Of a DNA stretch of 35,258 nucleotides, positions 26,894 to 35,258 are shown one piece after another. The notes under the pieces were generated by a model that was given only the letters and a program-made list of their open reading frames with translations, was not told the origin of the DNA and ran no database searches. This stretch comes from Acidobacteriota bacterium. GTDB taxonomy: Bacteria; Acidobacteriota; Terriglobia; UBA7540. The position numbers were made by a program, and so were the translations under genes. The stretch is taken from NCBI GenBank assembly GCA_003171295.1, contig PMYF01000026.1, forward strand, positions 1 to 35,258, given 5' to 3'. Every line of letters begins with the position of its first letter. Position 1 is the stretch's first letter.

Positions 26894-28765
26894 TCACCTG
26901 CTGCAGATTGCTTCGGAGGGCAGTTCACTGTGAGTTGCGTGCGCTACGGCATCTATAAAGAGCCGCTGCAAAAGTTCCAAGGTCAACACCTTATGGAGCT
27001 CGTTCGTGTAGTTTCGATCTCCGCTGACATGACCCCGCACCACTGACTCGAGCCCCTTTCGTTCGATATAGGGTCTGGAAAGAGCGCGCTCGTCAAGCAG
27101 GATCTCCTGGAGATATGCGGCCAGGGCATTCCGGTACCAGGTGCGGAAATGGAAGGGCTTATGCCGTCCCAGGAAAAAGCGCTCCGGGTGCAGCGGTGAG
27201 AGAGCGTGATCGAGCCTTGCCAGCCATTGCGGCATGCCCATGTCATATGCGTACTCCGCCTTGAACGAAAACTCGTGCAGCGCGCGGGAAACCGCCCCGA
27301 AGAACGGCCCTCGCTCTTGCGCCAGCCCACGGTCTGTCGCGATTCCGAGCAGAGCGGGGTTCCCGTCGCCAACCAGCCGAAGGGATACCTCGTTGCTGCG
27401 CAGGGCCGGCGCCGGCGACCGATAGACGGTTCGTACAAAGTCGTTGTCGAGAAACGGAGATCGCATAGTAACTTGGGATTGCTCAAGTGCGAGCACACCG
27501 TAGAGACACCACGGCGCTTGTTGGAAAGCGGCAAACGTAACCGGATGATGATGAGCGGTCCCATTGAACGTCTCCGCAGCCTGGCCAACGTGACGAAGGA
27601 ACTCCCGGCAGAACAGCCCCGCAGCAGGCTCCACGGGCTTGAATGCACGGACCCCACGCAGGATCTCCCCCCCATAGTTTCCCGTCATTCTCACTGGGGC
27701 AATTTCGCGTGCCTTCTCGTTGAGATAGAGGTCGGGAGCGCGGCTCACGTCGACACATCCGTCCGTAAGGTACACCGTCCGTTCCGCGTAGCTTGGAAAA
27801 TCCGATAAGAACTCCTGGCCGGCCGTAAGAATCTGGAAAGAATGGCCGCAGGTTTCCGCAACCCGCCTCGCTACGCGCACGTCTCGGTTTTCGCGAAACA
27901 TGCTCCCGAAGGTGTAACAAGGAAGGGACATTGTGGCTGGTCTACGGCAGGCCAGAATCATTCGCGTGTCCAGGCCTCCCGTCAAGGACATGCCGATTCG
28001 CTCGCGGCTCACAAAATACCTGGGCAGGTTTCGATCGAAGACCGTGCGAAGCTCTTGATAGTAAGGTTCGGGATCAAGCTGTTCCTGTTCTTCCCACTCC
28101 TTCGGCTGGAAATAGCTGTCCTTCCGCACGAGCTGTCCATTGCGGAAAGTCCATGCCGAAGCCGGCGGCAAAACCTGGATACCTTCAAACAGTGTTCGAT
28201 TCTCCAGCACGGCCCCGCAGGAAACGAATTCTCCGAGTCCCCTTGAATCCAATCGCCTCAGTTCCGGCCGCACGGCTAGAATCGCTTTGGCCTCAGCTGC
28301 GAAGTAGAAGGCATCGGGCGACTGGTGATAGTAGATCCGGTGCATCCCGTAGCGATCGTTGAAGAGCACCGTGGTTCCGCGATTGCGATCTGCCAGGAGC
28401 CCGTGAAACCTCCCGTTCAGTCCCGCTGGAAAGGCCGGGTCATCTTCGTAGAGGTGAACCAGATACGAAGGCCCATCTACTTCGAGCTCATGCCCTCGCG
28501 CCTGCACGCGTTGGGCCGTACCCGGTTCCGGATACTCCTCGCCCGAAAATGCCAGCACTACATCTCCCCGCTCATTTCGCAGGGGCATTCCATCGGAGAA
28601 CGAGCCCTTCTGGGCAATCCACCCCATGTATACACCCTGTGATTCGTCGGCCCATGCACCTGTGGCGCAGAGTCCCTCATGAAGCAGAGCCCCCACCATT
28701 TGCCGAACCTCCCGCTCTGCACGTTCGGGTGGTATGTTGGTTATACATCCGACAATTCCTGGCAT
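26894..28765 (-). CDS. Asparagine synthase-related protein lacking the catalytic N-terminal Cys
   Basis: MPGIVGCITNIPPERAER (no Cys at position 2), MSLTGGLDTRMILACRRP PP-loop-like motif, YDSP-like synthetase core. Start at 28765 by homology; ORF extends to 28921. Confidence 0.82.
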   Translation of the reverse strand: MPGIVGCITNIPPERAEREVRQMVGALLHEGLCATGAWADESQGVYMGWIAQKGSFSDGMPLRNERGDVVLAFSGEEYPEPGTAQRVQARGHELEVDGPSYLVHLYEDDPAFPAGLNGRFHGLLADRNRGTTVLFNDRYGMHRIYYHQSPDAFYFAAEAKAILAVRPELRRLDSRGLGEFVSCGAVLENRTLFEGIQVLPPASAWTFRNGQLVRKDSYFQPKEWEEQEQLDPEPYYQELRTVFDRNLPRYFVSRERIGMSLTGGLDTRMILACRRPATMSLPCYTFGSMFRENRDVRVARRVAETCGHSFQILTAGQEFLSDFPSYAERTVYLTDGCVDVSRAPDLYLNEKAREIAPVRMTGNYGGEILRGVRAFKPVEPAAGLFCREFLRHVGQAAETFNGTAHHHPVTFAAFQQAPWCLYGVLALEQSQVTMRSPFLDNDFVRTVYRSPAPALRSNEVSLRLVGDGNPALLGIATDRGLAQERGPFFGAVSRALHEFSFKAEYAYDMGMPQWLARLDHALSPLHPERFFLGRHKPFHFRTWYRNALAAYLQEILLDERALSRPYIERKGLESVVRGHVSGDRNYTNELHKVLTLELLQRLFIDAVAHATHSELPSEAICSR

Positions 28766-28926
28766 GGCTAGTTTTCTGCGTCCAAAGCGTGTTTCCTTTG
28801 CCTGACCCTTTTCATGAACCTTGAAGCGGTCGCCGTGAAAACAAGGCGCTGATGAGGTCGAGGTGTTCTCGATGCTCTCTGAGATGGCACGATTGAATTC
28901 AGCGACGCGAACATCTGGCAACTTTC

Positions 28927-29892
28927 CTATGCGTTTTCAAGGCCAGGGAATCTTCGTGTATACCAGGAACGACGGATTTTGCGGTATGTGGCAGCCAACG
29001 GCTCGGGAATCGAATCAGCAATATCGTGTTGCAGTCCGAGCCGGAGGGCGATCCGCCCCCGGAGCGTCAAGGGGATGTAGTACCGGGGCACATCAACCTT
29101 TTGGAATCCATTGTGGCGCTTGAACTGTGCAAGACTATCCTCTTGCTTTTTCCTGTAGGAGAAATTTGCATACCATAGATATGAAATGCCGCGCTCAGCA
29201 CAGGATCGAACAGTTTGGGCGATCAATGCATTTGTCGGAGCCTTGTCGCGGTGCTGGAACATCGATAAAATATGCATTAGTCCCGCCTGGCTCCGATCCT
29301 CACTGGTCACCAGCTTCACGAAGCCAATCAGACTGCTTTCAAAGAATGCGCCGATGAAGATGCTACGGTCCAGAAAAGTCGCTTTCATCCTGTGCAAAGT
29401 CTCCAAGTCCTTCCCGTAGTGCGGGAAGCGTCTGCCCTGACGCATTGGAGACTCGTTATAGATGATAGATATCCCCTTAATCAGATCGTCGTTGAAAGGC
29501 GCTTCCCGAACTACGACGCCGTTCTTCGCGGCCTTTCGGGCTTTGTTCCTTGCCTTGAAATCAATTTGCTTTGTCATCCAGTCATCAAAGGTGGAAATCC
29601 GGAGGGCGGCTATGTTGTCCCATTCCATTGGAAAGCTATATTTCGGTGAAGTATCGGATAGCGGCTGAGTGAACGTGAAAATGTCAGCGCGGGTGTGAGA
29701 TATTCGGAGGGCTTCAAGCGCCGCCTCCGGCTCCTCCAAAAAGTCGTAGCCCTCCGCATCCAGCTGAGCGATTCTTATCAGCTTCCCTTTAACTAGCGCT
29801 TTCTTACCGCAAATCTCCATAATTTGCATGCGATTCTCATGGGCGGCCGGGTGGCGCCTCGACGAGGGAGCGCCGCAGTGTACGGCAGCCAA
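28927..29892 (-). CDS. GNAT/FemAB-like acyltransferase-fold protein
   Basis: FKARNKARKAAKNGVVVREAPFNDDLIKGISIIYNESPMRQGRRFPHYGKD..., IFIGAFFESSLIGFVKLV. Start possibly MQIMEICG (29829). Confidence 0.5.
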   Translation of the reverse strand: MAAVHCGAPSSRRHPAAHENRMQIMEICGKKALVKGKLIRIAQLDAEGYDFLEEPEAALEALRISHTRADIFTFTQPLSDTSPKYSFPMEWDNIAALRISTFDDWMTKQIDFKARNKARKAAKNGVVVREAPFNDDLIKGISIIYNESPMRQGRRFPHYGKDLETLHRMKATFLDRSIFIGAFFESSLIGFVKLVTSEDRSQAGLMHILSMFQHRDKAPTNALIAQTVRSCAERGISYLWYANFSYRKKQEDSLAQFKRHNGFQKVDVPRYYIPLTLRGRIALRLGLQHDIADSIPEPLAATYRKIRRSWYTRRFPGLENA

Positions 29893-29905
29893 TCTCAGGT
29901 TGATT

Positions 29906-31330
29906 TCAGTGCTCAGACCACATAGCGGTCCGCACTCCCGTCACCTCTAAAGGAAGGTTGCGCAATCGTTTCCTGTTACCAGTGTTATCGATGGCAGCGA
30001 CACTTTCTGCCCGGTTCCTGGTGCGATCGGGAACGGACACCGCGCTGATTAGGAACATCATGTACAACAATCCGCCCCCGAATGCTGCTTCAGACATGTT
30101 GTAAAAGACGATTGCCAGCCACGTCGCCAAGCCGAGGGCCGCTAAGCTGGGGGAGGCGGTCAATCTCCGGCAAATTCTCCTATAGCCCGCAATCAGGAAT
30201 CCGATCAGAAGGAGCACACCGATCAGCCCCAGCTCAAGGTAGACTTCAAGGTACCCATTGTGTGCCTCATTGATGTGCCCCAGGCCGGAATTATTCCAAA
30301 ACTGATCGAGGCGGGAACCGAGCCAGAAGCTTTGATAGCCCGTCCCAACGATCGGGTTCGTATGCATGCCGAGCAGAAATGCCCAAATCTTCGTTCTGTC
30401 GGTAAGCGTCGGATCCTTACCGACGGCTTGAGCCATCGAGCCGCTCAGTCCGAAGCCGAAATTTAGGATCAGGTAGAGACCGAAGGACGCAGGAATCAAC
30501 ACCTTTAGAAACGCTGGGCGGCGCCGGAACACTTTGCTCCGAGTTGCTGCGATGACCAGGCATCCAAGCAGCAAACAAATGCGCGAGGTCGTACTTTGTG
30601 AAGTTTGCAATAGCAAAACCGTCATGGCAAGGAATACGGCATTCAAGGCGAGAATTCGTCGCGTTCGCCATTGGTTTCGTTCGTGCCATCGCGTCATTGT
30701 ATCCCAAAACAAGAAGAGCCCACTGACAAGACACGCCACGCCGAGCATATTCTTGCTCGTTGTCACTCCTTGGTAGAGTCCTACCCCGGTCCACGGGTCA
30801 AACCCCCTCCCGAGATCGGGATAGTATTTGTCTAACACGATAGAGAGTGGGACCAGCAAATAAGTCAACCGTCTGAGGACTGTTCGAACTGCAGCTTCTG
30901 GGCGCGGATCTGATAGAACAACGAGAATTACGATGTAACCTCCGAGATCGCGAAACCATCGCTTGAAGGCGACGAACGGAAAGTCGGACCAGCAGGTGCT
31001 GATAAGGGCGAAGGATAAAAATGCCATTAGGGCCAGATTCCGCGAGAAGAGACCGCGCCACTTGAAAGACCGCGACGTCAAAATGCCAATCGCCAGAAAG
31101 ATCAAAATGAGATCGATGATGCGGTCTAGGGGATTCCCCTCTACAAGAGCTTGAGCCGACTGTCCCATACCGCCGCCCAGCCATTGTGAAGGCAACCTGG
31201 AACCAGCAATGAACATCCAGATTACCGGTACCCACAGAGCGAGTGAGGTTCTGGGTTCACGGGCTGGGTCAAGGATCAGCAGCCCAGCGAGAAGTACAAT
31301 CCAGAGTATGAGCGCTACAAAAGGGGGCAT
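29906..31330 (-). CDS. O-antigen ligase/polymerase family protein (Wzy/WaaL/ExoQ-like)
   Basis: 474 aa polytopic; VGTGYQSFWLGS...GHINEAHNGYLEVYLELGLIGVLLLIGFL motif of the Wzy_C family. AAGGTG SD-like sequence before the ATG. Confidence 0.92.
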   Translation of the reverse strand: MPPFVALILWIVLLAGLLILDPAREPRTSLALWVPVIWMFIAGSRLPSQWLGGGMGQSAQALVEGNPLDRIIDLILIFLAIGILTSRSFKWRGLFSRNLALMAFLSFALISTCWSDFPFVAFKRWFRDLGGYIVILVVLSDPRPEAAVRTVLRRLTYLLVPLSIVLDKYYPDLGRGFDPWTGVGLYQGVTTSKNMLGVACLVSGLFLFWDTMTRWHERNQWRTRRILALNAVFLAMTVLLLQTSQSTTSRICLLLGCLVIAATRSKVFRRRPAFLKVLIPASFGLYLILNFGFGLSGSMAQAVGKDPTLTDRTKIWAFLLGMHTNPIVGTGYQSFWLGSRLDQFWNNSGLGHINEAHNGYLEVYLELGLIGVLLLIGFLIAGYRRICRRLTASPSLAALGLATWLAIVFYNMSEAAFGGGLLYMMFLISAVSVPDRTRNRAESVAAIDNTGNRKRLRNLPLEVTGVRTAMWSEH

Positions 31331-31334
31331 TAAA

Positions 31335-31562
31335 TCACCTTGTACCCGTCGGCTTTGTGCCGCAAGATACGAACTGCGGGTTCTCCCCGTCGCTCAAGCC
31401 TCGATTCTTCGCTTCTTGCATATTGTTCCCGCTAAAGACGATCGCGCCGGCTCGCGCGTTCTCAGACTGTCGGAAGTAGCGCATCCTGAAACCGCAGTAG
31501 CCGGCAACACTCTTGGTTACGAAAATGCCTTCTCCTGGCTTTTCCATCAGCCGTGACGGCAT
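31335..31562 (-). CDS. Small hypothetical ORF (75 aa) filling the gap between two operon genes
   Basis: ATG immediately follows the TGA of the upstream gene (TGAATG); its own stop is 4 nt before the polymerase ATG. No recognised family; weak SD. Confidence 0.35.
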   Translation of the reverse strand: MPSRLMEKPGEGIFVTKSVAGYCGFRMRYFRQSENARAGAIVFSGNNMQEAKNRGLSDGENPQFVSCGTKPTGTR

Positions 31563-32684
31563 TCAATAAATCAACTGAGCACCAAAAAAAGCGTCGTGCT
31601 CTCCCGCCTGAGTGACACGCACTTGCTCGAAGATTCTGTCCATAATCTTCGTCGTCAGGATGATTTCTCGATATGGGATCGGCACTGGGCCGCCGTCTTG
31701 AATCGAGCGATAAAATGATTCAATCAAGTATTTCATTCCTGCATCCATATGGAAGTCTCGTTTCAAAAACAACGATAGGTTCCCGTACCAATTACTCAAT
31801 TGCTGCCTTGCCGTTAGTATTGGTGGGATGAAGAAGTCGGCGTAACTTTTGAATTTCGCACCGCCGAGTCGAACTAAGACCTCGTGATTCTGGTCAAGGA
31901 TAAGACCGTTTTTCGGACCATAGATGCGGAACTCCTGCAGCACGGGCTTCATTTGTGAGGAAAAGGTAAAATAGGCCGTTGTGCCGTCCCCTTCAAACAT
32001 CATAACCCGAAGCTCATCTACGATTTCCCTTTCGCCGATTCCCTTGAGCAGGGGGCTGGAAAATCCTCTCGCAATCACCTGGGGATCGTCGCCGCTCATG
32101 AACTCGGCAACTCTCGCAACTCCATGGCTGATAATGTTTTGCAGCAACTTCCCGGGCAGTCTTCGCACCCAGTGCTGTTTATCCCCCAACACGGCGCGTG
32201 CATAGCTGGGATCTCCGAGATCGTAGCCATAGTAGCTTTCCATATGCACGGGGGCTCCACCAAGGTAGCCTTCCTTAATTAAGGCTCTCATGCGGCGGGC
32301 GGCGTGGGTAAACTGGTAGTTATGCCCAACGGTGAGCTTGAGGCCCTTTGCAGTGGCTAAATCGATAAGCTTTCCTGCCTGATCTGCATCGAGTGCAAAG
32401 GGCTTCTCAACATACACGTGAGAACCGTATTCCAAACAGCACCTGGCAAGGTCAAAGTGGCTCTCCGGAGAGGTTGTGATGTGAACGACGTCCGGCCGTG
32501 ATTCGCTAAGTAGATCATGAACCTCTGTAAAGTATCGCTTAATCGGGAACCGCTCAAAGAGTTGCTTCGCCATGAGCGGTTCACGATCGCAAACGCCGAC
32601 GAGCTCGCAACCGGGAATCTTCAGGATCTGCGATACATGGGAGTCCGCGATCTTACCGCACCCAACGACTCCGACTCTAAGCAT
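31563..32684 (-). CDS. Gfo/Idh/MocA family oxidoreductase
   Basis: MLRVGVVGCGKIADSHVSQILKIPGCELVGVCDRE, HVYVEKPFALDADQAGKLIDLA. Confidence 0.93.
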   Translation of the reverse strand: MLRVGVVGCGKIADSHVSQILKIPGCELVGVCDREPLMAKQLFERFPIKRYFTEVHDLLSESRPDVVHITTSPESHFDLARCCLEYGSHVYVEKPFALDADQAGKLIDLATAKGLKLTVGHNYQFTHAARRMRALIKEGYLGGAPVHMESYYGYDLGDPSYARAVLGDKQHWVRRLPGKLLQNIISHGVARVAEFMSGDDPQVIARGFSSPLLKGIGEREIVDELRVMMFEGDGTTAYFTFSSQMKPVLQEFRIYGPKNGLILDQNHEVLVRLGGAKFKSYADFFIPPILTARQQLSNWYGNLSLFLKRDFHMDAGMKYLIESFYRSIQDGGPVPIPYREIILTTKIMDRIFEQVRVTQAGEHDAFFGAQLIY

Positions 32685-33804
32685 TCCGGCTATCCTGTGC
32701 GCAACTGTTGAAATAGAGCCGCATCGCGTCCTTCGTGGACACCCTTGGCGCCCATCTCAGCAGCTTCTTCGCTTTTTCGTTTGTAAACCGCGTTTTTCTC
32801 CACTCAACGCGCCATCGTCTTCGATTGAACGCGGGCGGCAATTGCCCTCTTGACCACTGGGAATATTTCTCCCACAGATAGCAGAGCCCATAACTTACCA
32901 GGTGTGGCACATAAAGCGATCTAAAGCGGCGCACGTTGTTCTTGTATTGATGTAAGAATATTCGACTCGACGGGAGGTCATCGTCGACAACATTGAAAGC
33001 CTCTCCGTCGATTCCTTTCACAAGCCCGGCTAGAGCGACCGCATCGGCGCAATTGCTCACATAGGTAAAAGGGATCGCGTTGAGCCCTCCGAGATGCAGG
33101 AAGATACCAAATGTATTGACACCAACCCGGCCGGTGATCTCGGGTTTAGCGGAGCCATAAACGCTACCAGGTCTAACCATAACGTACGGAATGCCGAAAT
33201 CCTTACCGTACTTTCGGACAATCTCCTCTTGCTTCACCTTCGCATAGCAATAGGCGTCGCCGCGTAGTTCGGGGGAGTCTTCAATCGGACATGATTCGTC
33301 CAGATACCGCGACTTTTGGCTGTTGGTGTACACAGTAAAGGAGCTAACGAGGACAAACCTTCTCAGCCGTGCGGCGTGGAGACACGATTCAAGCAAATTG
33401 CGCGTAGTGACGACAGAGTTCATGAAAGCATCGGGAAAGGACTTCTCGCCGGTTCCGGCAGCCAGGTTGAATATGACCTTAACGTCCTTGCATGCAGCCA
33501 CGCAATCTGTTTTGGAAAGAAGATTCCCTATGAATAACCCTACCTGGGCCCCTACGGGACGACGTTTCATGACGCCGTCAAGCCGGGTCATGTCACTGGA
33601 GGGCCTCACGAAACAGATGAGATTGCGAAACCCCAAGCCTAGCAAGCTCTCCACGACACAAGAACCAATAAAGCCTGCTGCACCAGTTATCAGTAGTCTG
33701 TCGTTCGGAGCGACGATAAAGGATTCGTGGGCGCCATCTCCTGGGACGGCGCTCCGCACCGCCACACTTTTGTCAGCCGAAGCCTTCGCGGAATCGCCAC
33801 TCAT
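32677..33804 (-). CDS. NAD-dependent epimerase/dehydratase
   Basis: LLITGAAGFIGSCVVESLLGLG, VSSFTVYTNS, YCYAKVKQE. Start MSGDSAKAS at 33804 gives an ATGA overlap with the upstream stop. Confidence 0.88.
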   Translation of the reverse strand: MSGDSAKASADKSVAVRSAVPGDGAHESFIVAPNDRLLITGAAGFIGSCVVESLLGLGFRNLICFVRPSSDMTRLDGVMKRRPVGAQVGLFIGNLLSKTDCVAACKDVKVIFNLAAGTGEKSFPDAFMNSVVTTRNLLESCLHAARLRRFVLVSSFTVYTNSQKSRYLDESCPIEDSPELRGDAYCYAKVKQEEIVRKYGKDFGIPYVMVRPGSVYGSAKPEITGRVGVNTFGIFLHLGGLNAIPFTYVSNCADAVALAGLVKGIDGEAFNVVDDDLPSSRIFLHQYKNNVRRFRSLYVPHLVSYGLCYLWEKYSQWSRGQLPPAFNRRRWRVEWRKTRFTNEKAKKLLRWAPRVSTKDAMRLYFNSCAQDSRNA

Positions 33805-35258
33805 CCTCTTGCTCCACAAAGATCTGGCACTGCCACCGATCCACCGATGGTGCTCTCGACGTACTGATTGGGTTCGTAAGATTCAAATTGGCACGACTCT
33901 CGTGCTTCATAGACTCTCACGCGTAGCCCGGGTAAGGCGTTCCCATCGTCGCCTGCCGGATTGACGTTTACCCCTTTCAGGCCGGCATCGTGCGCGTGAA
34001 ATACCACCGAGCGACGTTTCCGAAACCAGCTGCATGTCTGTCCGGCTGTTGCAAACCATGCACCTTGGCTCTTCAACTCGGCGACGAGTTCCCGATAGCT
34101 ACTTTCCCAATTTCTTTCGGGGGCAAGGCTGCGATCGTGCCAGTTGACGGTTATGCACCCCCCCAACTTCGCAACATTTCCCACTATTCGTTCAAGCATC
34201 GATACCGCGCACTGTTGGGAAAGGTTCAGGCAGGTCGGGTAATACAGAGCAGTATCCATAATGTGCATCGGTAACTCGAGGAGATGTAATGCATGAATTG
34301 GCTTATACGCTTGCGTCGTGCCGGAACGATATCCAACGGTGTCCCTGTAGCCAACGGTAGAGTCGTAGGCAGCTCCGGCATTCTCTAACTCCATCGGCGA
34401 CTGCTGATCGTAGTAGAGCCAATGCATCCTCACGCCGATTTCCGAAGTCTTTGTCAAACGCCGAATCTCACCGATCTCTTCGCGACCTTTGGAACTGTCG
34501 ATCCATGCATCAAGTCCATGTAATCCGACCTCACAACCTGCATCCCCGATCTTGGCAATCAGATCTGCGATGTCTTTGGCCCCATACCCAGCGGCGCGAA
34601 GTCCCGGCGCCATGCCCTCAGAACTCCTGCCGGGATAGCCCTTAAAAGGGATCAGGAAGAAAGTCGATGGAAGTCCCTTTTCCAGTTCCAGATAGCGATC
34701 CACAAAACCGCGCCAGGGATCCTTCGCGAGACCCAAATAGACGAATGGCAGTTTAAAGGCAGCCACCCAATTCGCGGCCAGATTCCGGACGGAAATGCGC
34801 CCGCGAGCCAGGTTGCGCATCGAGCCAAAGAGCGCACGATACAGAAAGCCGAACATCGTATGGTCCAACTTGTGCTTCACGATCGACGGATGATCGACGT
34901 CATGGGTCAGGCAAGCTATGAAACGATAACCGGCTGGAATAGCTGGAATCTCAACCAACCCCGCTCCGCTAGCTAGGATCAGGTCGCGCAACAGGCCAAT
35001 ATGCATTTCCAGCGTCGGAATATCCGCATAATCCAAAGGCTGACCGCGTGTCAATAAAGTGGCCACTTCAGCGAAGAGGTCATAGCCTACACGGGCTACC
35101 GTTCTGCCTTTTGAATGACGTACGTACATCCCGGCCTGCCGGGGATCGTCATCGGCCTCAAGCCCAGCTCGCTCTTCTCGGAACGTTACGCTACCTCCAT
35201 AGATCGGAATTCTGGATCCCTTATATAAAAGTATTCTGTTGGCACCTCTGGGACTAAG
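33801..35258 (-). CDS. Polysaccharide deacetylase-like protein, 5'-partial at right window edge
   Basis: FIACLTHDVDHPSIVKHKLDHTMFGF, STFFLIPFKGYPG, EVGLHGLDAWID. Frame remains open upstream of the ORF-track Met (35129) to the window edge: LSPRGANRILLYKGSRIPIYGGSVTFREERAGLEADDDPRQAG-MYVRHSKG. Confidence 0.72.
   Translation of the reverse strand, partial: LSPRGANRILLYKGSRIPIYGGSVTFREERAGLEADDDPRQAGMYVRHSKGRTVARVGYDLFAEVATLLTRGQPLDYADIPTLEMHIGLLRDLILASGAGLVEIPAIPAGYRFIACLTHDVDHPSIVKHKLDHTMFGFLYRALFGSMRNLARGRISVRNLAANWVAAFKLPFVYLGLAKDPWRGFVDRYLELEKGLPSTFFLIPFKGYPGRSSEGMAPGLRAAGYGAKDIADLIAKIGDAGCEVGLHGLDAWIDSSKGREEIGEIRRLTKTSEIGVRMHWLYYDQQSPMELENAGAAYDSTVGYRDTVGYRSGTTQAYKPIHALHLLELPMHIMDTALYYPTCLNLSQQCAVSMLERIVGNVAKLGGCITVNWHDRSLAPERNWESSYRELVAELKSQGAWFATAGQTCSWFRKRRSVVFHAHDAGLKGVNVNPAGDDGNALPGLRVRVYEARESCQFESYEPNQYVESTIGGSVAVPDLCGARG

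Noticed and set aside
1-35258. CRISPR arrays, tRNA/rRNA genes, intact transposases or integrases
   Set aside because: None recognised by eye: no regularly spaced repeats, no cloverleaf/CCA pattern, no DDE or tyrosine recombinase motifs in the listed ORFs.

Overview
The window is a polysaccharide (O-antigen/exopolysaccharide-type) biosynthesis and export locus. About 27 genes lie on the minus strand, many with 4-8 nt start/stop overlaps. One plus-strand gene (about 23849-25555) encodes a predicted secreted repeat/beta-helix-like protein and divides the locus into two blocks. The left block (1-23393) contains: a Wzm/Wzt-type ABC exporter; a putative CDP-sugar cassette (GSA-aminomutase-like aminotransferase, PIG-L deacetylase, glucose-1-phosphate cytidylyltransferase-like protein, a 2OG-Fe(II) dioxygenase-like protein, a C-methyltransferase and an SDR epimerase); membrane glycosyltransferase-like proteins; a DUF4910/M28-like protein; an RmlC-like epimerase; asparagine synthase; an alpha/alpha-toroid-like protein; GT2 and GT4 enzymes; a GHMP kinase; an RMD-like SDR; and a Wzx-type flippase. 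The right block (25882-35258) contains: a GT14-like enzyme; an asparagine synthase homologue lacking the N-terminal catalytic Cys; a GNAT-like protein; a Wzy/ligase-type polymerase; a Gfo/Idh oxidoreductase; an SDR; and a polysaccharide deacetylase-like protein cut by the window edge. The main items beyond a standard annotation are: (i) a duplicated remnant of the DUF4910 gene 3' end (9118-9324) next to a truncated membrane protein; (ii) partial CDSs at both window edges, one missing from the ORF track and one under-called; (iii) a small ORF filling the gap between two operon genes almost exactly; (iv) two palindromes, one with a CRP/FNR-like GTGA-N6-TCAC core, in the divergent promoter region; (v) a mixed sugar-modification cassette whose product is not obvious. 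No tRNA, rRNA, CRISPR array or intact transposase was seen. All product names come from motif and family recognition by eye; no database search was run.
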